Assembly (NCBI GenBank): GCA_023634235.1
Contig: JAMKCF010000008.1
Coordinates: 7,152,676 to 7,216,675 of the forward strand
Origin: Pisaster brevispinus
Lineage: Eukaryota > Echinodermata > Asteroidea > Forcipulatida > Asteriidae
Reading direction: 5' to 3'
Length of the DNA stretch: 64,000 nucleotides
The position numbers and the translations under genes are program-made. Positions within the stretch are counted from its first letter, which is position 1, and each line of letters begins with the position of its first letter. This document shows positions 48,733 to 64,000 of the stretch, in pieces. Under the pieces are notes generated by a model. That model ran no database searches. It had not been told where the DNA came from and was given only the letters and a program-made list of their open reading frames with translations.

Positions 48733-51700
48733 ATGGCATGTTCCATCCATCAATCATATGCCAAGGATCTTAGAAACCAAATCGAAGTCAGAAGTGTGGG
48801 GCGTATTATAGCTCAAAAAGCGGGGGATTGGGACGTCAGTAAACTTACTATATGGTTTATAAAAATTTACTCGATGAAGGGACCAGACAAAAACGATAAT
48901 TATTTTGCAGTTTTAGCGACGATGCCCTTCGCAGCTGGGGTGCCAATTAATGCTGTTGTCAGTTTATACAGCTGTATAATCATGAATCACAACAACAGTG
49001 TAAATTGAAGCAGAACAGCACTTCGTAATTATTGTAATGCTTCTTTGCATTTCACTATATTTACATGTTCTGTGTGGTACTGAGTCGGTATAAATAATTC
49101 ATGCTTTGATTTGATGTGTAATGTTTTGTGAAATGAACCAGGTGAGGACAGCAATGTTTCTATAATTCAAACACGATTGGCACAACGGCTTTACAGATTA
49201 TGACACTACTAGGGCAAAAAAAAAATTCAAAAAAAAAAAAAGCTATTAAATGCGAGCCATGAATTAGGACAACTAATTCAAACTTCAGATGTATAAAAGA
49301 ATTTTAATAATGGCGCTTGTAGGGGGAATAATCGTGGGGCAGTGTGTGTCGTTCAAATTAATAATAGCAACCACTTCAATATTGCTAATTCCATTAGGGG
49401 GATTGGTAAGAGATAACGGTGGGAAATTTGCCTGGGGCTATTTAATCCGGGTACCAGTTGTGCCTTTAACAAGAGTATGAATTAAAGATGCTTGATTCAC
49501 CTGATGATCACTTAGGTTACCGTGTATTTAAACTGACCAGCTGGGCCCAATTTTCATAGAGCTGCTTAAGCTCAAAAAGTAGCTAAGCACAAATGTTTAC
49601 TTGAATACGGTTACAAGCTAAAACACCATGTCACATGTACAATGTGTGACTGGTATCCTGCTCGTTTCTGCTAGGCGGAACATTGTTAAGCAATACTGTT
49701 TAAGCAGCTCTATGAAACTGGACCCTGCTGAATATAGACTGTGCAAGTCTTGCGCGTAGTCGAGCATTTGGACCCGAGTGGAGTTTGTTTCATTTAGGCC
49801 AGCCTCGCTACAATGGGCAGCGTGCTGTATCGATACCTCTCGTCACGAACTAACTATGATCGAGCAAAGCATTCTGGGAAAGAAAAGAAAATGGCGTAGC
49901 GAGATCGTACACCACTGGGAACGAGGATGCTTTTATACGAATACAAATACGAGTACGCGCGAGAATTGCACACTGTCTATTTGAGGAATATCGTCTCTTA
50001 CAATTCTTGTTGACAATTTCGTTGTATGTAATACAAAGAATACAACAGCATTAAAACTACATTCAGGATGTTGTGAGTAACGTTTATGTCACTCCTCTTT
50101 TAGGGGCTGTTTGTATTAACAATATTTTCAGAGCTTCTTCTTGGTGGGAAATAGTGCTCTGGGTAATTACAGTTTCGTAACACTTACCAAGGATCTGCTT
50201 TATATTGAATAGTTCCGTAAAAAATGTTATCTGATACCAGCCATGGGCGTTGTCCCTGCTTCTTTGCACCCCCAACCCCACCCCAAAAAAGAAAAAAGCC
50301 AGGCAGGTACATGTATATCACGTGTACCTGCAAGTGACGTCCGTCGATTCCCAGATCGAAGACCTCATTATTTGGCATATCTTCTAAAACTCATTGCCTT
50401 CGGGCTATTTTATAAAGCGTTTGCCTTAACAATTAATATGGTTGGAAAGATGTTTTAAAAGTGGAATACAAGTAAAAATTTGGTTCTACAAAATGGTGGA
50501 CCGCCCGCCATTAACGGTTGCCGGTGTTGCTTGGATACGGATTTCATCCAGAATCCTTTGCGTTCCGATCATGCGCATTGGAACATGCATATGGGCTAAA
50601 GTTCACTTTATATACAGTAGCTACAATTAAACGACAATTGAAGAAACAAAATATCGATTGCAGGCATAATGATAGATAAATATGTTTTTGTACAAAGCAA
50701 AAGAACAACACAAGGGGGAGGGGGAAACATGGAAATGGAGGGGCGCCATAAAAGACAGAGCGTGTCAAGTTCGGACCCGCCCTAAAAAATAAAATAAAGC
50801 AATACTTGCTATTACGTATTCAAACTACAAAATGAGGACATTTTAGAAGATTATTGCGAGAAGCACAAACGCAATTATTTACACGAAGAACAAACACACC
50901 ATGATGTGAAATGATAACCACGCATTAAGTCATGTTATGAATATAGGTTGAACAATGGACAAAATACTTGAATACACATAGAGTCGTAATTTAATACAAG
51001 AGAACATGACAGGTACAAGATGGATTGTAACATCATTTTGTCCCATATGCTGACAGCAATGATACGAAGCTTTCATTAGAGGTACAACGAGTCTTGCATG
51101 GCAATACTCATTACAATCAGCGGGTAATTAGTCAGTCGGGGAATGACAGTGCCTGAGGGAACTATTTAAGTGTTGCACCTCTAGTGACTACTGTTGTGTT
51201 CACTTGGTATGGAATTATCATCAAGTGAGGTTCCCTTTACAGTTGGTTGTTGAATTGCATTTCTGCATTCAAAACGTCTGGCTCTTCATTATTTCCGCTT
51301 AAATTGGACATGCATGATCGGCGAGAGCCATGCGATACTGAGTATAAAATTTATAAATAAGCACGCCGTGCGGTTTCTTCGTTACCTTTGTGGTAATACA
51401 GTTGTACATTGCAATGTATTTCAATGCAAACTAATAATAGTTCAATGCTACGTCAGGTTGTCCAATGATTTATTTACACTATGTCTCTCCTGGCATTGGG
51501 AAATGCATTATTTCATATGCGCAGAGTGCGTTCTTTATGTCTGCAGCTATAGCCAGACCCTTAAGATTCCACGGCGTGGTGGGTGTGTACAAAGTGAGTA
51601 ATCTATCACCATGGCAACGGGCCCATGACCATGAGAGATGCAGACGACAGTCTGGGTGCGCGTTGTTGTGGAATGGAACGCCTGGCGGTGGTTGTTGAAC

Positions 51701-54700
51701 ACACACGAAAATTAACTCACTGTAAAATGACAAAAGGCTGTGTGACAAGTGTGCAGAGTTTACCAACCCACCTCCCGCCAAGCCCTAACTCCCTCCAACG
51801 ACCCAGTTATTTCAGAGTTTGTGATGCACATGTTGTCTTGGTTCAAAGCAGTTTTATCCAAAATTCTTGAACATTATTGCTCTAGTGATATTCTTCATTA
51901 GTCGATATGAATTACAGAAAATACATGTGCAGCGCTTGACATTGTCCGTTTTCAAATAATTCCGCAATGGCTGCCTCGATATACACGTAAAGCAGTGCCA
52001 GCGGTTTCAAAACCCAGTACAATGTAGTTTACAATGTACTTTTAAAGTTCACCTACAATATAGGCCAACACTACCAGCTACGTTAATGCCTGGCTGCACA
52101 AAATCCTTGGACAAGTCTATCAAACATAAATATGTATAGAGTCACGAAGTCGTATTTAGTTTTAACAATACCACAGAAATTGTAAAGTTGAATTTGCAGA
52201 AAACTTATCGAGTGGAATGTGTCAGTGTCCAGGGTCCAATTTCATAGAGTCGCAAAAAAACAGTCCGCTACGCAGAAATTGGCCGGACAACATTTACAAA
52301 TTGTACATGTGACATGATACTTCGGCTGTCAACCTTACTCTGGTAAGCATAACTTTGTTGTGCTAAGCTACTTTTTGTGCTTAAGCAGCTCTATGAAACT
52401 GGGCTCAGATTCTGATACAAAACAACGTTTTGCACTTTCCACTAATTTTGTTTGCTGTTTGTAAGAGATGAAATCTCCGTAATGGATGACCTCCCTTTGT
52501 AATTTAAGACCTGCCAACCAGATTTTAAAAAAACGTCTTGCTATAGTTGAAGGTCAAGATTGCAAAAACTCTAACGGTGTCACCATCTTATTTAAATTTT
52601 AGGATTGGGTCACAATGAAAACAATTATAGTGGTTACGTTCCTGCTGACCATCATAGTTAGCCCGTCCATATTTTGTATATTAATTTAATGATTTGATGT
52701 GGTTTTTTATATTTTCGTCGTGCGCCAGATAGTTAGTGGGCCTTGTGTGTGAAGTGATCTTTCAGTTAATAAATGGAAAATGGTGAAAGTCAGACCACCG
52801 CTTTATTACTGAGAGAAATACAGCTTAGGCCTATTTTCATGTTTTTTTCACACGATAAGTACCTGCACATTAGTTCACACTATAAATACCTGCACATTAT
52901 TTAACACTAGTATACTGAAGAACGCCTCATTATATTTAATAGTCTCTTGTAAAATACCCGCTCACCCAGTAAAATTAAAAGGTAGGCTTGTTTCCTTGCG
53001 TGTCGCTTGAAATCCCATCATGTGTGGAATTATTCGCTGGGGACGTTGCAGACTTGTTTGTTCCACACAAGAACGCGATGGTTAATTTTTTAATAGCGTG
53101 CAGTACTGTACAGCACTCTTATTAGAGACTACAGCCTGAACATCCGACGTCACACTTCGAGGCTCGTGAATAACACCAGTTACCAGCCTGACCGGATGTT
53201 GCCAGATGTACCTTTGACCTCGCATTCATTTCACACGGAGATTCGCAGTCAACTCACACATACATGTACACATAAAACAACACTACATGATGTACACAAC
53301 ATTATGCACACGCTGTATGCAGACGATCGAAAGTACAAGCTGTCAAATTACATCACCTCGGACCAATCATAAAACAGATATGGAAAGCTTACGTCACTGC
53401 ACGTTTATCCAATGAAATCATTGGCCATGTAAGACCATGTGTCTGTCTTTATCGTTGCGGATAAAGACAATGACGGGAAAGGCCTACCAATGTTCATTGG
53501 ATTTAAAAAAAATATTTGTTTACAGTTGGCATACATTGACAAAATAGTTTCTAAAGCCTATACTTGAGGGAACCATCGTTAAATATTTTAACATGTCCAA
53601 CATAAGAAAACTAAGGTACAAGGATGATAAATGAGTTTAACAAGATATTTTTTTATATTTCAGTTCAAGTTATACCAAATATACCAAGTGTTTAGTGAGG
53701 TTTTTGTGCGGTAAAAACTATCATGCGCACGGATATTTCGAAATGAGTTGTGGCGGTTCTAAGAACAACAGGTGTGCCGAGCAACTCGACGTTTCGATCA
53801 GTATGCTCTGATTGTCTTCAAGAGCAAATTTACGTGATGCTGTCGGCTGCATCAGTATAGTATTAGTAACTGTATGTGGACTGGAAAGTAATCGTACAGT
53901 GTACATGCAGTTGCATGTGCAACAGAATTGACAGTGTATAATAGTACGGTAGCACAGCTGCAGGGGGGAGGATGGACGGAGTACAGATTTGTAATTGAAA
54001 TGTTTAAAATGGAGAGCACAACTTGTTTGCTTATTTTTCTTTTTCAGTTTGCTGTGGTGCAACAAACAAGAGAGGATGCTCAACGCCGTGGTCACCACCG
54101 ATCTACAACCTGTACTCTTGTTTGAGCTTCTCGTGTGAAGCTGATATTGGAAATACATTCATAATAACGACAAGTGAAATCTCTTAATTCAACGACCATC
54201 ATTATGCCGGAGAAAAAAAAACCTACTTCGTTTTCATTATTTGTATAAGCAAATGTACTCACGTGGCATCAGTTTGGACAACATGATGTCTGACAGTTCT
54301 ATACAAGACGTATCTTGAATCGATGGGACATGAATCCGATTGGGATTACATTTAGGCCATTGAAACAGTTATAATAATGTCTGGTGTATCCGTGATGAAG
54401 ACATCATTCGTCATCCGCATCCAATTGGGGATAGCTGATGTCAATATTTTCTGACTCACTCATCCAAACAAGATGATTATAATAGTATTATTATTAATCA
54501 TATTGATACAGGGTGAGAGTCACTGCTGACAAAAAAACAGTCTGAAACTGGGACCCAGGGTCTTAGGAGGCACATGAAAATGATGGCATTTCCACCCTTT
54601 GATAACCTCTGCAGTTATAGATTCCAAGAAGCTTTTGGGAACAGTATCCCCAGTGCATCAAAGAGCATGACTTAAATTGGAGGAACAAACAGCTTTTTTT

Positions 54701-57603
54701 CCCCAAGCAGACTTAAAAAGTCTGAATTCAGATAAAAGTCTGAAATTTCTCATCCCCGTAATAACAATAATCCTCAAAGCTATGTATGAACCCGCTTGTT
54801 ATATCATAGAGACATTGCACACGGTTATTTCTATCAGATGTCATTAATGGTTAATGATTCGTTGAATATTCATTTTTGTCCTGATCTGTTGAGTAAAGGC
54901 ACCGACTGCGTTTCCAAAGCTTCCGTACGAGCATGATAATAATTAAGAAAAGCATATAATATTACAAGATACTTAGATAATCAAAGTATATAGGGGATGT
55001 AATTAGGAGCAGATTCAAGAGAGATTTGCACACAAACAAAAACAGTCGAGTCAGCATGACTATAGCAGGATTCCTGAACATGACGTTTGTGCACTTATTC
55101 AAAAGACAATAGGCCTAAGATCAGTGAAGTTATCAACGGAAATACTAGTTACCATTTTTAGGTTTCTTCAAATTTCGCCCAAAAATGAGGTCTTTTTTAA
55201 TGTGGTTTTGATGTTACCGTGACTGTAATCCTACTAATTTATTCATTCATGTAAACCCCTGCATTGTATATACATGCATGTATAATGTTATATATATTGT
55301 TTGTGATTTTCTGTTGAAGATTTATCATTTTGGTTCTGTTACTTACTCTTTATCCAGCCCCTTTGCCACAGGGTTCAACTGATCAATAATGTAAGAAGGA
55401 GAATAAAAGAGACAGAGAATCATGACTAACGATGACTCTGGTCATCTCACCCGATCCGTCTATCTCGCCCCGATCCACGCATCCCTCCAGGCTCATGCAT
55501 AACAAATTATCGGCCAATCGTGCTTTGCCACCCCACGCCGAGTCAAAGCTTTTTATGCTGACAATACTGTCTCGCTATCTCAGGCACTCCAAGGCCAGTG
55601 TAGCACAGACAAATTATGATAATGACTTACAAGTCGTCTTCCTATAGCATATTTTCAGAGTATAAACACAGCAGTGTGTAAAATAATGCATTAATTAATA
55701 TGTTCTTGTGATCATGTTTTTTCATTTGTGTTTATAAATAAGTCGGCATAATATATAATATATGATATATAATGTATAGCATATATAATGTATAGCTGGT
55801 TACAATGTCTCTTTTTTTCATAGGGGGCTAAAACATTCCATAGAGCAATGGTCACTCACGGGTGAACTTTGATTACGAAGAGCATGTGGCGAGATAACAG
55901 TAATTTGGTGTGATTTATAGAATGCACCTCTCTATAAGTGCAAAACACATTGGGAGTACTCATTAAGCTAATAACATCCATCTTGGCTGAATAATGAAAA
56001 ACATCATAAATGATGTCATGAGACATCTTCAAATTGAGACATCTTCAAATATTGTGCTTTACCAGGCATACCTGCTTTCTTGTTTTGCCCTTCACCATTT
56101 TGTTCATTTTGCCTAACTCCTCCTTTTCTATAAAGAATTGATGATGCCTCAAACGCGTTTTAAGCTTGCCTTTCAATACTTGATTCTCACTCAACATGAG
56201 GAGAATGTTCCAAAACATTTTGAGAAAGCTTTTGAACATTTTGAGTGCGTTCCAGTCCTATTTTTGTCTTTGCATGTTTAAAAAAAAAAACTCGCACTAT
56301 TTGATGCATATATACAATACCATTAAATTGGTTTTGGTGGTCATACATGGTCTCATCTCATGACTTGCTTGCACAGGGCCACACGGATGATTTCACTCTT
56401 CCCTGGCATGTCGGGGCCGAGCGGATAAGAGCACCGAACACAAGCTCTGGTGTTTCTGATCAGCAGAGTGTGGGTTTGAGTCCCAGTCATGACACTCTTG
56501 TATCCTTAAGCAAGACACTTAACCATTATTGCTGCGTCCCTCAGATGGGATGTGGAGCCGTAGTTCCTGTGTTTTGTATACTATAATTCATGTAAAAGAA
56601 CCCAGTGCTGTAACTGCTGGTGCACTTATCGTAAAGAGAAGGGGGTTAGCCTCTGTGGTCCTGGTCTGATTGGCAGCATATTGCGCCACAGCACCTTGTG
56701 AAACCATTACATGATGCTATAAAGGAATAGGTCACATACTTCAAAATGTAGCTCCACATACCTTGCAGGGAAAACAATATTATTCAATTTCCTTTCATTT
56801 GATACAAAACACGACATACGTTGAGCACAGTTTGGGTCAATGACCCCCAGGTTCAATGACACCCCCCCCCCGGGAAAAAAACCAATTTCCCCACCCTCTA
56901 TCGGTCCAGTTGAAATCGGTTTCTTTCCAATTTTTTCCCCAGATGGATCCTAATTTAGGGATACTTTTTCTGGAGAGCAATGATCAATCTTATGGGTGAA
57001 CTTTGATTACGAAGAGGCTGTGGCGAGATAACAGTAATTTGGTGTGATTTATAGAATGCACCTCTCTAAGTTAAGTGCAAAACACATTGGGAGTACTCAT
57101 TAAGCTAATAACATCCATCTTGGCTAAATAATGAAAAACATCATAAATGATGTCACAAGACATCCTCAAATTGAGACATCTTCAAATAGTGTGCTTTACC
57201 AGGCATGATTATTTTGGCTATTGGGAAAAAAAGTAGGAATATTTTATCAAGTACAAGGGCTGAAATGTACACATGGTGTAGGCTTTAATATGCATTTGCA
57301 GGCTATTTAATCCCAATATTTCTGATTCTTCCACAAAGAGCAAATAAAATCGGAAACCTACTAACTATTAAAATAGGAAGAATAGCATGCCTGCTTGCCA
57401 TAATTGCAACGCCATTCACAACATTTTATTCGGTTTCACAATTGTACAATTTTAGTGCAATTAACCAGGCATTGCGACCAACTCAGATGATGGTTCAAAT
57501 CTCACCCACACCTGCTGCTTTCAACAACAACAAAGTGTCAATTTCCGGAACTCCACAAATTAATTCTGTACACGTTGTACATGATGGAAAACGTGGCAGT
57601 TAG
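48733..57603 (+). CDS. Four-span membrane protein, unrecognised family
   Basis: Assembled from four exons whose borders and phases agree: 48733-48999, 49289-49405, 52603-52675, 57302-57603 (stop TAG), giving 759 nt and 252 aa. Acceptors are AACTTCAG, AAATTTTAG and ATTTGCAG; donors are GTAAAT, GTAAGA and the weaker GTATAT. Exons 3 and 4 join inside a hydrophobic helix (TIIVVTFLLTIIVSPSIFC then YLIPIFLIL), which supports the model. Predicted spans: about 57-84 (LATMPFAAGVPINAVVSLYS), 93-127 (ILIMALVGGIIVGQCVSFKL), 133-163 and 178-198 (IACLLAIIATPFTTFYSV), with a hydrophilic N-terminus (about 55 residues) and C-tail (about 54). I do not recognise the family. The exact 5' end is uncertain: ATG 48733 follows an in-frame stop at 48727, and an upstream exon could splice in. 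Confidence is highest for exon 4. Confidence 0.6.
49543..49725. repeat. GGGCCCAATTTTCATAGAGCT MITE
   Basis: Ends GGGCCCAATTTTCATAGAGC, TGCTTAAGC and GCTTAAGCAGCTCTATGAAA-like inverse at the right (TTTAAGCAGCTCTATGAAAC). Located in intron 2 of the four-span gene. Best-preserved copy of this family together with 52232. Confidence 0.75.
50385..50515. repeat. Fragment of MITE family A
   Basis: Shares GGGCTATTTTATAAAGCGTTT, ATGGTTGGAAAGATGTTTTA and ACAAAATGGTGGACCG with the element at 23487-23827. Ends not preserved. Confidence 0.65.
52232..52405. repeat. GGGTCCAATTTCATAGAG MITE
   Basis: About 174 bp from GGGTCCAATTTCATAGAGTC to TTAAGCAGCTCTATGAAACT, then GGGC. It lies 200 bp before exon 3 of the four-span gene. 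Confidence 0.72.
55859..56069. repeat. Segmental direct repeat, copy 1
   Basis: About 211 bp nearly identical to 56993-57207 (starts GGGTGAACTTTGATTACGAA, ends TGTGCTTTACCAGGCA). Differences are a few substitutions and a 4-bp indel. In the last intron of the four-span gene. Confidence 0.88.
56405..56705 (+). mobile_element. tRNA-derived SINE
   Basis: A-box region GGCCGAGCGGATAAGAGC (56415-56432), B-box GGTTTGAGTCC (56473-56483), then a conserved SINE-body motif CCTTAAGCAAGACACTTAACC. The head resembles tRNA-Leu/Ser. It lies between the two copies of the 211-bp direct repeat. Confidence 0.82.
56993..57207. repeat. Segmental direct repeat, copy 2
   Basis: Second copy of 55859-56069, placed 95 bp before exon 4 of the four-span gene. 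The copies are 1.13 kb apart start to start. Confidence 0.88.
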
Positions 57604-60079
57604 ATTTTTGTATTATATTTTATTTATTTATATGGTGTACAATCATGTATAGCTTCATTCGGATTAAAACACAAGGTTTAAGACAACGGAAACAATTATG
57701 GGCCAAAAAATAATACATACAACAGACAAAACAAAAACAGGTGAAAACATATTTATAATTTATGGCTTAGATTAGACACTAAAAGGTCATTAGTAAGCCA
57801 TGTCCCAAGTTGGCACATACAGATGTACGCATCGCGAGTACGGGTACAGTGCCCCCGGGTTTATCTCTTGACCGCTTGCTATTCCGTCGGACAAACAGGG
57901 AGTGCAATTCGTCGCCATGCTAACTCAGAAACAGAGCTATACTCCCGAGGGGTAGGCCACGTGATGATAATTACCGATGTAACACGCTCCGGGCGCGCCA
58001 GAAACACTCTGCTTCTTGTGCTCCAGACACGTCCGTCAAGCCCGTACAAAGCAGTATCAAATTATCATTGCCATTACTATGCAAATTGAATAAATTGTAC
58101 ATACAAAAAGACGAATGGAAAATAAGGGTGGAACCAAACGGCCTGGAAATTATTACTATAAATCAAGGAAACAGGTCGATTAAAAAAAAAAAAACGTTCT
58201 TTCTATTCGTTTTATATTTACGTTGTAATTCTCGTTGAGTCGCTCAATGATATCGATAAGCGAAGGCGTGATTTGACCCTCAGAAAAAATAGGACAATTT
58301 TATTGAGTGCAAGGGCTGACCTACATTGTGTAGGCTTTGATAGACATTTTCAGGCCATTTACAAATAAGTTTGCTAAAATTCCCGATGGCAAAACAAAAT
58401 CGGATATCAGACTTATGTAGGAAAATTATGATGCATGTGTAAAGTATGTTATTGTATGAAATGACTGCTCCGCGTCTTCCATCAAGTTAAAGTATTTCAC
58501 TAAATCCATTTCGCACATTACCGCCAATCACCCTAAAAGCCTGAAACGCTGTATAAATTTTCAGTAGGACACGTATAGAAGTGATTCACTGTACACATTT
58601 TATTTGGAGACTAACCATGGACAGCTATTGACCAACTCTCAACAGGGATTTCCAAATGAAATTTTCAAATTCTTCACAGGATTTGCAAAAGTTTTAATCT
58701 CTACTCAAAATTTCGATCCGTTATTAAAATGTCATTAAAAAAAGTGCTACGCTTTTAAAAAGAACTTATCCACGGAATGTTTTACTTGTTTTGGGCGAAA
58801 CTCTCAGTTAAAAAACACAAGTCACATTTTTAATGTATTTACAACCTGGATAAAAGAAAACAACAGAGGTCGCTATTTCTCTGCCAATGGATTGGGTTTC
58901 TGACCAACCATTGCACTACGGTCTCGAATCTACAATTATTATCATACAAAACAAAACGAATACTACATTCTACACCATTAATATAAAATAACAAAACACT
59001 TTTTGCAACACAGCTTTTGCGCAAATCTTCCTCCAAATATATAATACCATGTAACATGTCCATGCATTCGATTTCTTTTTATGATAACTTCTCAATAAGT
59101 AATCAGTTGTGGGTTGTTTTCAACTACCAAAACGTAGGTTAGTAGGTAGTACTGCTATTATGGATTGGGGCATGATGTTCGATTTGAACCCAAAATGTAC
59201 TTATCATTACTTGAAGCCTGATGGGTTGAGATACAGAAAGAAACCAAAATGTCATAACTGAGCAGGAAAAAAAACAAAAGAATGGCAATCACAACATTCC
59301 TACAAAGTTGGGGAGATTCAACACCCACCTTCGTTAAACTGCTTTTATTTAGTGTATAAAAGTCAAAAACAAGTCATTCCGTATACGTTACTGCACTGGG
59401 TTTTGGCTTGGGTGCCCCTCAACAACAGACCATTGGTCTTCTATTAAAAATGCTCTAAACCCCTACACTTGTGAATTCAAGAAGGTTATCCAGCATGTTA
59501 CACAGACAAGTTTGAATCCAAACTTGGATTCAGACAAGTTTGAATCCCCATTGATTTTAGTTGATTAATGCCGAAGAGTGTAACACAACACATATTTCAT
59601 TTCTCAAAAAAAACACCAGCCACTTTAGTCTCTTTTCAAAGTTTAGCATTCTTATGTCTTTCACTTTCACATTATCATGCAGATTGACATAAGGAGTAGA
59701 TGCACCTTATAACAATGAAGATGAAGTCGATGGGCAGACCCAGGAGGAGTGGCTAGCCTGCCTCCAAGTTTCTCTAGCTAGGCCATCCCCCCCCATGTCC
59801 CAAGTCATTATTTGGTGTCACTTGAAATGCACCCCATACACGTTTGGATGGTGTTCCCAAGTGCTCTTTAGCTTTGACAAAATTCCTATTAAGATTGTAG
59901 TTTAGGACATGAAAGAAAACATTGGGTTGGAGGCTTCTACATTCTCCCCTTTTCCAAGTTGCCGATGCACAAAACAAAAATGATTTAATGAGGTGAGTGC
60001 TGTAACTGGAAGCATCCCTTATCTTAATTTGTAACAATTCTAGATTCCTCTACCGTCAAAGCTTTCTTCTCTTGTGCTC
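57604..60079. other. Intergenic between convergent genes
   Basis: The four-span gene (+) and NUDT21 (-) converge here. The NUDT21 3'UTR should occupy the right part; TTTATT at 59344-59349 is AATAAA on the - strand, a possible polyadenylation signal 730 nt after the stop. A GC-richer open patch at 57823-58089 has no domain I recognise. Confidence 0.5.
58280..58440 (+). pseudogene. Decayed copy of exon 4 border of the four-span gene
   Basis: Resembles 57222-57360: TTTTAT-AGTGCAAGGGCTGA, TTGTGTAGGCTTTGATA, CATTTTCAGGCCATTTA and AAAATCGGA occur in the same order and spacing as the intron end and exon start there. The reading frame stops early, so it looks like a relic of a tandem duplication. 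Confidence 0.45.

Positions 60080-64000
<3,921 letters not shown>

Noticed and set aside
48839..48910. 72-bp intron inside exon 1 of the four-span gene
   Set aside because: Possible GTAAAC donor and TTTTGCAG acceptor exist with compatible phases, but the 72 bp stay open in frame and read as plausible protein, so a single exon is simpler.
53721..54158. 145-codon - strand ORF and a signal-like + peptide at 54010
   Set aside because: Neither has a phase-1 donor or a partner exon; the region lies in an intron of the four-span gene and looks like repeat-derived sequence.

Overview
This is animal genomic DNA. It has small exons with GT-AG introns, an AT-rich non-coding background full of MITE-like elements, a degenerate LINE, a Penelope-like element and a tRNA-derived SINE. 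The NUDT21 (CFIm25) exons at the right end are nearly identical to the vertebrate protein. Together with the invertebrate-style CUB/LDLa receptor genes, this suggests a non-vertebrate deuterostome such as an echinoderm. That placement is inference; nothing in the window fixes the species.

Layout. From 292 to 45126 there is a same-strand (+) tandem array of seven paralogous genes, called G1 to G7 here. They are built from four interchangeable exons: a signal-peptide exon, a CUB exon, a short LDLa-like exon, and one last exon carrying a stalk, a transmembrane (TM) helix, a cysteine cluster and a Pro/Gln/Tyr-rich tail. Every intron I could place interrupts the reading frame in phase 1, so any module can be skipped without breaking the frame. 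The genes use the modules differently. G2 and G7 have signal-CUB-LDLa-TM. G5 has signal-CUB-TM with almost no tail. G3, G4 and G6 have signal-TM only. G1 has CUB-LDLa-TM, with its first exon outside the window and a one-base frameshift in each of two exons.

From 48733 to 57603 a different + strand gene can be assembled from four phase-compatible exons. It encodes a 252-residue protein with about four membrane spans that I do not recognise. From 60080 to 62893 the last four coding exons of NUDT21 lie on the - strand; its upstream exons are beyond the right edge. An isolated signal-peptide exon of the array type sits antisense in one NUDT21 intron.

Mobile DNA fills the gaps and introns. The main items are a LINE with a nested MITE in G2 intron 1, a Penelope-like fragment ending at the base before the G3 start codon, a 2.9-kb foldback element made of palindromic 18-mers in the G6 intron, a perfect 195-bp snap-back element, and several TTAA-flanked MITE families. 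I infer that the array genes are cell-surface receptors or co-receptors that share one membrane/tail adaptor module and vary in ectodomain. Three keep a PPxY (WW-domain ligand) motif.
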